Source: JAABTH01 sp964390725 (lineage in GTDB: Bacteria; Bacillota; Dethiobacteria; DTU022). From it: DNA of 64,000 bases. A program made the position numbers and the translations under genes. How positions within the stretch are numbered: position 1 is the stretch's first letter; the number at the start of each line of letters is the position of its first letter. The notes under the pieces are model-generated. The model saw nothing but the letters and a program-made list of their open reading frames with translations. It ran no database searches and was not told the origin of the DNA. Of this stretch, positions 49,776-56,880 are shown piece by piece. Location of the stretch: positions 1-64,000 of the forward strand of contig CAYMIW010000004.1 of NCBI GenBank assembly GCA_964390725.1. The letters are read 5' to 3'.

Positions 49776-51304
49776 ATAGCTACACCTCTCTTTCCGCCTG
49801 CCATCATCAGACCAATTTCATTCTCATCAGTCTGCTCTGCATCCAAGATCCCAACCAATTCACCGTTGTAAATAACGGCAATACGGTCGGAGAGATCAAG
49901 GATCTCATCCAGTTCCAGTGAAATCAGGAAAACTGCTTTACCCTGGTCGCGTTGTTCAACCAGGCGCCGGTGGATATATTCAATAGCCCCGACATCAAGC
50001 CCCCGGGTAGGCTGCACTGCTATTAGCAGTTCCGGGTTTCCATCTATTTCCCGCCCTACGATCGCCTTTTGCTGGTTTCCGCCAGATAAAGAACGGGCTG
50101 AAGCTTCCGCTCCCTGGCCGGAGCGAACATCAAAATCTTTAATAATTCTTTCTGCGTGGTCATAAACATACTCCCAGTCAATTATGCCTTTATTTGAATA
50201 AGGAGGGTGGTAATAATTCTTTAAAATCAGGTTTTCCTGCACCGTGTAATCGAGAACCAGGCCGTGTTTGTGCCTGTCTTCAGGAATATGGGCCATTCCG
50301 GTTTCAATACGTCTGCGAATCGGCAGGTCGCATATGTTCTGACCATGAAGTTTTATCCGGCCTGAATCGGCCTTGCGCAGGCCAATTATTGTTTCAACCA
50401 GTTCAGTCTGTCCATTTCCATCAACTCCGGCCAGACCAACAATTTCACCACAGCGTACGCCAAGTGAAAAGTTCTTTATACCATGTTTGCCGTCGCTACC
50501 AGCTACTGACAGGTCTTCAATGGTCAGAATTTCACGTTTCGGGTTAGCTTTTTCTTTCTGCAGTTCAAACAAAACTTTTCGGCCAACCATCATTTCAGCC
50601 AGCTTTTCTTCCGATGTATCAGAAACATTAACTGTACCAACAACCTTGCCCCAGCGTATTACAGTACAGCGGTCGGCAATATTCATTATTTCACGCAGTT
50701 TATGGGTAATTAAAATAATTGTTTTGCCTTCCTCGATCAGGCCGTGCATAATTTTGGTCAGTTCCTGCACTTCCTGGGGGGTCAGTACAGCGGTAGGTTC
50801 GTCGAAAATTAGTATCTCGGCATCACGGTAGAGCATCTTCAAGATTTCTACACGCTGCTGCATGCCAACTGAAACATCGGAGATAATTGCTTCCGGTTCA
50901 ACATTGAGCCCGTAGCGCTTGGAAAGCTCCCTGATCCTTGCAGAAGCGCTGCGGGTATCTATCATCAGCGCTTTTGTCGGTTCGATACCTAAAATAATAT
51001 TTTCGGTTACTGTAAAATTATGGACAAGCTTGAAATGCTGGTGGACCATTCCGATACCGAGGTCGTTTGCTACGTTAGGATTAGTTATATTAACTTTCTC
51101 GCCCCTTAAGCTGATGGAACCTGAATCGGGCTGGTAGAGGCCGAATAAAATATTCATCAGGGTTGATTTTCCTGCCCCATTTTCCCCCAGAAGGGCGTGT
51201 ATCTCTCCTTTTTTTACCTTAAAGGTTATATCATCGCAGGCCACTACACCGGGAAATTCTTTGCGAATATCCTCCATCTCGATAATGTGGCTCAAAAGCA
51301 TCAA
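49772..51304 (-). CDS. Nucleoside ABC transporter ATPase (NupO/YufO type), two ABC domains
   Basis: A 510-residue tandem ATPase. The first domain has Walker A LGENGAGKST, signature LSVGMQQRVEIL-like (SDVSVGMQQRVEILK) and Walker B ILIFDEPTAVLTP. The second has a GVDGNGQTEL P-loop, SLSGGNQQKAIVGREI and LLIAVQPTRGLDVGA. This altered second P-loop and QPTRG instead of DEPT are normal for sugar/nucleoside importers of the RbsA/MglA group. It is separated from the BMP gene by an intrinsic terminator that would lower its expression relative to the binding protein. Confidence 0.93.
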   Translation of the reverse strand: MMLLSHIIEMEDIRKEFPGVVACDDITFKVKKGEIHALLGENGAGKSTLMNILFGLYQPDSGSISLRGEKVNITNPNVANDLGIGMVHQHFKLVHNFTVTENIILGIEPTKALMIDTRSASARIRELSKRYGLNVEPEAIISDVSVGMQQRVEILKMLYRDAEILIFDEPTAVLTPQEVQELTKIMHGLIEEGKTIILITHKLREIMNIADRCTVIRWGKVVGTVNVSDTSEEKLAEMMVGRKVLFELQKEKANPKREILTIEDLSVAGSDGKHGIKNFSLGVRCGEIVGLAGVDGNGQTELVETIIGLRKADSGRIKLHGQNICDLPIRRRIETGMAHIPEDRHKHGLVLDYTVQENLILKNYYHPPYSNKGIIDWEYVYDHAERIIKDFDVRSGQGAEASARSLSGGNQQKAIVGREIDGNPELLIAVQPTRGLDVGAIEYIHRRLVEQRDQGKAVFLISLELDEILDLSDRIAVIYNGELVGILDAEQTDENEIGLMMAGGKRGVAI

Positions 51305-51318
51305 CTCCCCTGTATTAG

Positions 51319-51346
51319 AAAAAAGGGCGGTTAAACCGCCCTTTTT
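51319..51346 (-). terminator. Intrinsic terminator between the BMP lipoprotein and ATPase genes
   Basis: GGGCGGTTTAACCGCCC with flanking A and T runs, followed on the minus strand by TTTTTT. It sits inside the operon and probably allows partial read-through, giving excess binding protein. Confidence 0.8.
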
Positions 51347-51365
51347 CGCTTCAATTAATGCAACA

Positions 51366-52484
51366 TTAATCGAAAAGTTCTCCCTTAACGTCGGAAACTA
51401 CGATGTCACCACTCTGCAGGGCTGCAAATACTTCAGCAACAATTCCTTCAACCTCATCATCAAGGTTGGGGTTTTCCTGGGGAATACCGATTCCGTAGTT
51501 GTTAGCATCAAGATTCAGGATCTGCCCTCCGGGAAACTCACCGTTAAGTTCAGCTTCGATCATATCATAAGCTGCACGGTCGATATACTTCATCGCCGAG
51601 GTTAAAATAATCGATTTGGTTCCATCGTAGATACCTTCGGCATACTGGTCAACATCGACACCGATTACCCAGACCTCTTCACCGGCTGATGCGCGGGTTT
51701 TCGCTTCATTTATTGCACCAATTCCCACACCGCCGGCTGCGGCAAATATTGCATCCACACCCTTGTCATACATTGCAGCTGCCAGAACCTGGCCGGCGGC
51801 AACATCATCAAAAGTACCCTGGTATACAAAGTTTTCCGCATTCATCACAATACTGGTATCATAATTTTCGTTTGCATAAAGAATGCCCTGCTGGAAGCCC
51901 CAGTTAAAGCGTTGAACTGCAGGAATTTCCATTCCGCCGATAAAACCTACTTCACCTTCACCAAGCTGGAGGGCAGTAGCTACACCGGCCAGGAATCCCG
52001 ATTCATGTTCGGCAAAGAAAATAGATACAACGTTATCCTTAACTACAGGATCCCAGTCACCGGCATGGGGATAACCGTCAATCAGGACAAACTTGGCATC
52101 CGGGTAACGATCCTGGACATCGTAGATCGCTGTTTCAAATTTGAAACCGGGGCAGACAATAAACATAAAACCGGCATCAACCAGGTTGCCAATCTCGGTA
52201 ATATAATCTGCCTCTGTAGTTCCTCCTGGTTGCAGATACCTGGTTTCCAGGTTAAATGTTCCGGCTGCAATCTGAATGCCTTCCCAGGTGCCCTGGTTAA
52301 ACGATTTGTCATCAATAGTACCGGCGTCGGTAACCATGCCGACCTTCATATCACCGGCGGGGGGAGCCTCACCTTCTTCACCATTGTCTTCTTCGGCTGC
52401 AGGCGGGGGAGTGTCTGTCCCACCACAACCGATTACAGCAAAAACGAGACAAACTACCACGAACAAAGCTAACCATTTTTTCAC
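51366..52484 (-). CDS. BMP family nucleoside-binding lipoprotein
   Basis: A substrate-binding protein of 372 residues. The N-terminal signal ends AVIGCGGT, a good lipobox with Cys at 20, followed by an acidic, Pro-rich linker. The mature part matches the BMP/PnrA family: KVGMVTDAGTIDDKSFNQGTWEG, FAEHESGFLAGVATAL and EVWVIGVDVDQY. In B. subtilis and spirochaetes these proteins bind purine or other nucleosides. The GTG start has GAGGAGG eight bases before. It leads the operon that continues with the ATPase, two permeases, pdp and deoC. Confidence 0.93.
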   Translation of the reverse strand: MKKWLALFVVVCLVFAVIGCGGTDTPPPAAEEDNGEEGEAPPAGDMKVGMVTDAGTIDDKSFNQGTWEGIQIAAGTFNLETRYLQPGGTTEADYITEIGNLVDAGFMFIVCPGFKFETAIYDVQDRYPDAKFVLIDGYPHAGDWDPVVKDNVVSIFFAEHESGFLAGVATALQLGEGEVGFIGGMEIPAVQRFNWGFQQGILYANENYDTSIVMNAENFVYQGTFDDVAAGQVLAAAMYDKGVDAIFAAAGGVGIGAINEAKTRASAGEEVWVIGVDVDQYAEGIYDGTKSIILTSAMKYIDRAAYDMIEAELNGEFPGGQILNLDANNYGIGIPQENPNLDDEVEGIVAEVFAALQSGDIVVSDVKGELFD

Positions 52485-52518
52485 GGTAAAACCTCCTCTT
52501 TTTTCATAAACCTTTTGT

Positions 52519-52547
52519 ACACTACTTTAAGGTATCTTTATTGTCAA
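52519..52547 (-). promoter_or_regulatory. Predicted promoter of the nucleoside operon
   Basis: -35 TTGACA (52542-52547), 17-bp spacer, -10 TAGTGT (52519-52524) on the minus strand. The start would be about 30 nt before the BMP gene, too short for a purine riboswitch. Confidence 0.6.
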
Positions 52548-52755
52548 GCAGGCAATATGAAAAAATACCTGCCCGTTCTCAAATAGATAGAAAGCATTAT
52601 ATTAGTTCTCCATTAACCCCAGAAATCCTTCCCAAATTAATTCCATATAAAAAGGAATTAGACCCTATTATTGCGAAAAGTACTTAAAAGTATCCCGGTT
52701 GTCGTGTTATGATACTTTATAAGCCTTTGACTGAACTGGAGAGGAAGGATAAAAA

Positions 52756-53997
52756 ATGAGCAGCATTAGAAATCAAAAACTGGCCCCAGAAGGGCACAGG
52801 CGAATTAAGTGGGTCAGCAGGCATATGCCTGTTTTAAACAACCTGATTGAACAGTACGGCGCTGAAAAACCTTTTAAGGGAATCAAAATGGCTGTCTGTA
52901 TTCACCTTGAAGCAAAATCTGCTTTTATGGCCAAATCATTTAAGGAATGTGGGGCCGAGGTGGTAATTACCGGGAGCAACCCGCTTTCCACCCAGGATGC
53001 TATAGCTGCGGCACTGGTAGATGATGGAATTGAGGTTCACGGCTGGCATGGCGCTACCGGCGAGGAATATTCAGCGCATATTCGCAGTGTTGTCGACAGC
53101 GGACCCCAGATGATCATTGATGACGGTGGCGACCTGATAACCATGCTGCACCGTGACAGGCCGGACCTGCTAAACCGGGTTATCGGCGGTGCCGAAGAAA
53201 CAACAACAGGCCTGATCCGGCTGAGGGCTATGGCTGCTGAAGGCAAACTGGCCTTCCCTGTAATTGCCGTTAATGATTCCCTGTGCAAGTACTTGTTCGA
53301 TAACCGTTACGGAACAGGACAATCAGTTTGGGATGGAATCATGCGTACAACCAACCTGCTTATTTCCGGTAAAAACGTTGTAATTTCAGGATTTGGCTGG
53401 TGCGGAAGGGGAGTAGCCATGCGCGCTGCCGGTCTTGGTGCCAATGTTATTATTACCGAGGTTGATCCGATTCATGCCCTGGAAGCAGCTGTGGAAGGAT
53501 TCAGGGTTATGCCGATGAAAGATGCTGCGCCAATCGGAGATATTTTTGTTACAACCACTGGCTGTCGTGAAGTGGTTGCCGCCGGGCACATTCCTCTATT
53601 GAAAAACAGGGCAATATTAAGTAACGCCGGTCATTTTGATGTCGAAATTGATAAAAAAGCCCTGGGCGAACTGGGTGACTATGTTGGTCAACCGCGTGAG
53701 AACATTGACGAATACAGGCTAAAAAACGGAAATAGTGTTTACCTGCTCGGCGAAGGCCGTTTGGTTAACCTGGCAGCAGGTGATGGACACCCGGCAGAAA
53801 TTATGGATCTTTCATTTGCTCTTCAGTTCGGAGCAATGCAGTACCTGCTCCGGGAAAGTAAAAAGCTTGCCGCCGATGTTATTAATTTGCCCGTTGAATA
53901 TGATCGCAAAACTGCAGCCATGAAGCTTGCAGCAATGGGAATTACTATCGACAGCCTGACTGACAGCCAACTGGAATACCTGAAGGCATGGCAGTAA
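52756..53997 (+). CDS. ahcY: Adenosylhomocysteinase
   Basis: It hydrolyses S-adenosylhomocysteine (or a close analogue) to homocysteine and a nucleoside, using tightly bound NAD. Features: IHLEAKSAFMAKSF near residue 48, DDGGDLITMLH, GGAEETTTG, the NAD motif GFGWCGRGVAMRAAGLGANV and SNAGHFDVEI. The 413 residues lack the insertion of the eukaryotic form. The catalytic segment NDSLCKYLFDNRYGTGQS is of the archaeal/thermophile type, some of which prefer S-inosylhomocysteine. The ATG has AGGAAGG upstream. Single-gene unit; a small inverted repeat (AAAGTATC / GATACTTT) lies at about 52686-52719 in its leader. Confidence 0.93.
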   Translation: MSSIRNQKLAPEGHRRIKWVSRHMPVLNNLIEQYGAEKPFKGIKMAVCIHLEAKSAFMAKSFKECGAEVVITGSNPLSTQDAIAAALVDDGIEVHGWHGATGEEYSAHIRSVVDSGPQMIIDDGGDLITMLHRDRPDLLNRVIGGAEETTTGLIRLRAMAAEGKLAFPVIAVNDSLCKYLFDNRYGTGQSVWDGIMRTTNLLISGKNVVISGFGWCGRGVAMRAAGLGANVIITEVDPIHALEAAVEGFRVMPMKDAAPIGDIFVTTTGCREVVAAGHIPLLKNRAILSNAGHFDVEIDKKALGELGDYVGQPRENIDEYRLKNGNSVYLLGEGRLVNLAAGDGHPAEIMDLSFALQFGAMQYLLRESKKLAADVINLPVEYDRKTAAMKLAAMGITIDSLTDSQLEYLKAWQ

Positions 53998-54017
53998 AGT
54001 GCAGGGGGGTTGACATT

Positions 54018-54617
54018 CTAATAAACAGTAATCAGATCAGCCAGCGTTTCATATATTTTTTCGCCGATACCGCTGACATCCATTAATTCCCTGGGATCTT
54101 TAAAATACCCGTTTTTTTCACGGTGAGCAACGATCTGCCCTGCCCGGACATCACCAATTCCTGGCAGGGTTGTTAATTCGGCTGCTCCGGCTGTATTAAT
54201 ATTAATTTTACCGGATGAATGTTCAGTAGCAGTTACCCTTTCTCCCGGCTCTGCCCCAGTTTCTGCAGCGGCAATATAAACCTGCTCACCGTCAAATAGA
54301 GGCCGGGCCTGGTTTATAGATTGCTGATCGGCTTCCAGGCTTACTCCCCCGGCCAGTTCAAGCAGTTCATAAACCCTTGAGCCTTCCGGCAGATGGTAGA
54401 TACCGGGTTTATTAACAGCCCCGATTAGATGGACAGTTATTTCAACAGGGTCGCTAATAGGCTCAATAGTTTCTTCAAAACCTGATCGGACCAGTTCGGG
54501 GCCAGTTGAGTTCTGCCCGGCTCCGCGCCATACTGCTGCTCCAATCAAAAGCACTGCCAGTAAAATGATAACAATTTTTTCGCCGCTGCCAATTTTTTCT
54601 TTAAGTGTTTCAAACAT
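54018..54617 (-). CDS. comEA: ComEA family helix-hairpin-helix protein
   Basis: 199 residues: an N-terminal membrane anchor (IVIILLAVLLIGAAVW), an SLBB-like domain at about 58-115 (VTVHLIGAVNKPGIYHLPEG-type), and tandem helix-hairpin-helix motifs at the C-terminus (INTAGAAELTTLPGIGDVRA, then LMDVSGIGEKIYETL). In competent bacteria ComEA is the surface DNA receptor that passes DNA to ComEC, encoded elsewhere in this window. It is a single gene here. Confidence 0.88.
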   Translation of the reverse strand: MFETLKEKIGSGEKIVIILLAVLLIGAAVWRGAGQNSTGPELVRSGFEETIEPISDPVEITVHLIGAVNKPGIYHLPEGSRVYELLELAGGVSLEADQQSINQARPLFDGEQVYIAAAETGAEPGERVTATEHSSGKININTAGAAELTTLPGIGDVRAGQIVAHREKNGYFKDPRELMDVSGIGEKIYETLADLITVY

Positions 54618-54770
54618 TAACGCATCACTCCTGGTTTTTATACTGGTATGTTTTAGCTTCGTTTAATTGATAGAGAGAAACTGGCTATGCGATTTTATAA
54701 AAGAGTCGGGAAATAGATAACAAAATTCTTATTCTCCCCGGCAACAACAATTTCCTTTTCCTGCCGCGAA

Positions 54771-54797
54771 TAAAAAGGCGCCCTAAAAAGGGCGCCT
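54771..54797 (-). terminator. Intrinsic terminator of the Asp23 gene
   Basis: AGGCGCCC / GGGCGCCT, an 8-bp perfect stem, followed on the minus strand by TTTTTATT, about 45 bp past the stop codon. Confidence 0.85.
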
Positions 54798-54841
54798 GCT
54801 TCATTACAATGCTTTTTATCAATAGCCGGTAATCCTGGCTA

Positions 54842-55336
54842 TTACAGCCCAGGTTCTTTGTTCTCTTTGTTCTCTTTGTTCTCTTTGTTCTCTTTGTTCT
54901 CCTTCTTCTCCCCGGCGGCTTCTTCCGGTTCTTCATCTTCCGGAATATTAATTCCAAGTACATTAATATTAATAGCCTTCACTTTTAAACCGGTTGTTTT
55001 CTCCACATTGCCCCTGATCGCTTTTTTCAGCTTATCGGTTGATTCAACAATTGGAACACCATATTCGGCAATAACGCTCATATCGATGGTTACACTGTCG
55101 CCATCCACTGAGACTTTAATCCCCTTGGTCAGGTCTTTTTTCCCAAGCTTCTCAGCAATTCCGCCTACCAAACCACCGCTCATTCCGGCAATACCATGAA
55201 TATCGCTCGAAACAATACCGGCAATAATAGCAATTACTTCCGACGATATCCTGATGCTGTCTCCTTCTTGATTCTGTTCCGTTTTAATAACGGCTTCTTC
55301 AATTCCTGGAGCTTGCTCATGTTCTTTTTTAGCCAT
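54842..55336 (-). CDS. Asp23/Gls24 family protein
   Basis: A 164-residue envelope-stress type protein. The core ISSEVIAIIAGIVSSDIHGIAGMSGG, KGIKVSVDGDSVTIDMSVIAEYGVPI and LKKAIRGNVEKTTGLKVKAININVLGI is the Asp23 fold, usually associated with the cytoplasmic membrane. The C-terminus is a highly charged tail made of KEN repeated five times. The ATG at 55336 has AAGGAGGAG upstream. It has its own consensus promoter and terminator. An attenuator-like hairpin lies at 55361-55390 in the leader. Confidence 0.9.
   Translation of the reverse strand: MAKKEHEQAPGIEEAVIKTEQNQEGDSIRISSEVIAIIAGIVSSDIHGIAGMSGGLVGGIAEKLGKKDLTKGIKVSVDGDSVTIDMSVIAEYGVPIVESTDKLKKAIRGNVEKTTGLKVKAININVLGINIPEDEEPEEAAGEKKENKENKENKENKENKEPGL
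54853..54903. repeat. 9-bp tandem repeat encoding (KEN)n
   Basis: TTCTCTTTG (plus strand) is repeated about five times without change, giving KENKENKENKEN in the Asp23 tail. Each copy is in frame, so copy-number change would alter tail length without frameshift. Confidence 0.85.
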
Positions 55337-55360
55337 TCTGTCTCCTCCTTGTAAGATATT

Positions 55361-55390
55361 AAAAGCCGGAAAACTTTTATCCGGCCTTTT
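55361..55390 (-). promoter_or_regulatory. Attenuator-like hairpin in the asp23 leader
   Basis: On the minus strand GCCGGA and TCCGGC form a stem extended by A/T pairs, followed by TTTTAATA, about 25 bp upstream of the start. It may cause partial termination. Confidence 0.45.
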
Positions 55391-55468
55391 CTGCAAACCT
55401 GCAGCAAATATTAATATGAACTATATGAAGTGTTCGGTGAGTACAGGTATTTTTTAACTGTACATTAT

Positions 55469-55497
55469 ATTATATAATTTGAATATTTAACTGTCAA
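55469..55497 (-). promoter_or_regulatory. Consensus sigma-A promoter of the Asp23 gene
   Basis: -35 TTGACA (55492-55497), 17-bp spacer, -10 TATAAT (55469-55474) on the minus strand: a perfect consensus. Confidence 0.8.
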
Positions 55498-55525
55498 GCA
55501 GGTTAGGCTTAAACTATAGCAACTG

Positions 55526-56866
55526 TCAGGCAAGATAAATTGGAATCTTTTGTTTAGTAAGGGCTTGATAATGCATGCCGCTGAGATCGTTACCAGCGGA
55601 ATCAAAAGCAACTGCAGGAAGGATTACCGCGTTATAATACCTGCTTTTATAAGCCTGCTCAAGAGCTGTACTGAAATCAGCTACAGTAAGCAGCCCGGCA
55701 CAGTTAATCGAGCCACCAAAAAATTTTGAACGAACAGTTTTTAAAACCAGGTTGGTAAGTTTAAATTTTTCCAGGGCTGTTTTCCAGAGAGCCAGGGAAG
55801 GCTCTGATATAAGCATAAGCGTCTTTCCACCCAGCACTTGACGCCTCCTGACAGTTTCAACCTGGTAAAAATCGAGGTCATAGTCGAAAACCAGACCTGA
55901 TACCTGATCATCATTTTTTTCGAGCTCTACCCTACAGAATTGGTCGTGGCGCCAAATAACCAGCCGATGGGGTTTTTTACCATTAATCATTTGAAAAGCA
56001 TCAACCCTGCTCTGCGGCTTTTTACCATCTACCTGGTCAATGCGGTCTCCCCGTCTTATACCAGCCTGATAAGCTTTACTTTTAAAAATTACCCCTTTCA
56101 CAATTGGTTCGAGGTTATCCAATAAAGGTGGTTCAAGGACCAGAACAGTCTGCAGATTATTCTCAAGACTTGCAACAAGGTTTTCCAGCTCCTGGTCCGT
56201 TCCCGGCGGAGGAATAATTTCAGTAGAACTTAGTTTAGTATAACCTGGCCTCAGAATACGCACGGTATCTGCACCGGCCTGGTCAAGTAAGTTAATAGTA
56301 TGTCGTAAATCTTCATAACCAACCAGGTGAGGCAGGGCTACAAGGCTCCCATGAAAAGGCAGCCCGGACCGGCACAACATTTCAGGCACAGAAAGAGCTT
56401 TTTGCGGTTCAGGATCATTCATTAAAAGCCTGCGGCCTTTTTCAGTGGCACTATTAAGAGAAAGCACCAGCTCCAAAGGTTGGAACCCGGTTAAACGATC
56501 GATAATCTCTTTATTTAAAAGTGAGGCATTAGTAGTAACCTGAAGCCTGGTTAAAGGATGAAGGCGGCGGATTTTTTCAATAACGGTAAGAATGTGCGGG
56601 TGAGTAAACGGCTCTCCCTCGCGTAACCTGGTCGCCGATTCTCCTATTACAATCTTCCTGTCGGAATCCAGGTAATTTATCAGGTCAGACCATTTTTCTT
56701 CAGGCAGAGGCTGAAAACTAAAAGCCCTGGTCAGGGGCGGATTATGTTTGTGGCTGCAAAATACACAGGAAAGGTTACAGGTTCCGGTCAGGGGCAACAC
56801 ATTGTGTTCCCGCACAGCTTCAACCAGTAAATACTGCAACTCCTGTCCTTCTTTTAATAAACCCAA
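55526..56866 (-). CDS. Radical SAM protein with central PDZ and C-terminal DUF512-like segment
   Basis: 446 residues. The N-terminal half is a radical SAM domain with the cluster motif CNLSCVFC (CX3CX2C) at about residue 30 and a following ESATRLREGEPFTHPH strand. A PDZ-like segment lies at about 265-320 (GVIFKSKAYQAGIRRGDRIDQVDG). The C-terminus, SKFFGGSINCAGLLTVADF then VILPAVAF, resembles the end of DUF512. Known DUF512 proteins run PDZ-radical SAM-DUF512; here the order is radical SAM-PDZ-DUF512-like. The function of that family is unknown. The gene lies 14 bp after leuS, probably in the same transcript. Confidence 0.75.
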   Translation of the reverse strand: MGLLKEGQELQYLLVEAVREHNVLPLTGTCNLSCVFCSHKHNPPLTRAFSFQPLPEEKWSDLINYLDSDRKIVIGESATRLREGEPFTHPHILTVIEKIRRLHPLTRLQVTTNASLLNKEIIDRLTGFQPLELVLSLNSATEKGRRLLMNDPEPQKALSVPEMLCRSGLPFHGSLVALPHLVGYEDLRHTINLLDQAGADTVRILRPGYTKLSSTEIIPPPGTDQELENLVASLENNLQTVLVLEPPLLDNLEPIVKGVIFKSKAYQAGIRRGDRIDQVDGKKPQSRVDAFQMINGKKPHRLVIWRHDQFCRVELEKNDDQVSGLVFDYDLDFYQVETVRRRQVLGGKTLMLISEPSLALWKTALEKFKLTNLVLKTVRSKFFGGSINCAGLLTVADFSTALEQAYKSRYYNAVILPAVAFDSAGNDLSGMHYQALTKQKIPIYLA

Positions 56867-56880
56867 CTTGATGCCCCCGG

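Noticed and set aside
52620..52755. SAH riboswitch upstream of ahcY
   Set aside because: The core sequence of that class is absent; only two small inverted repeats are present.
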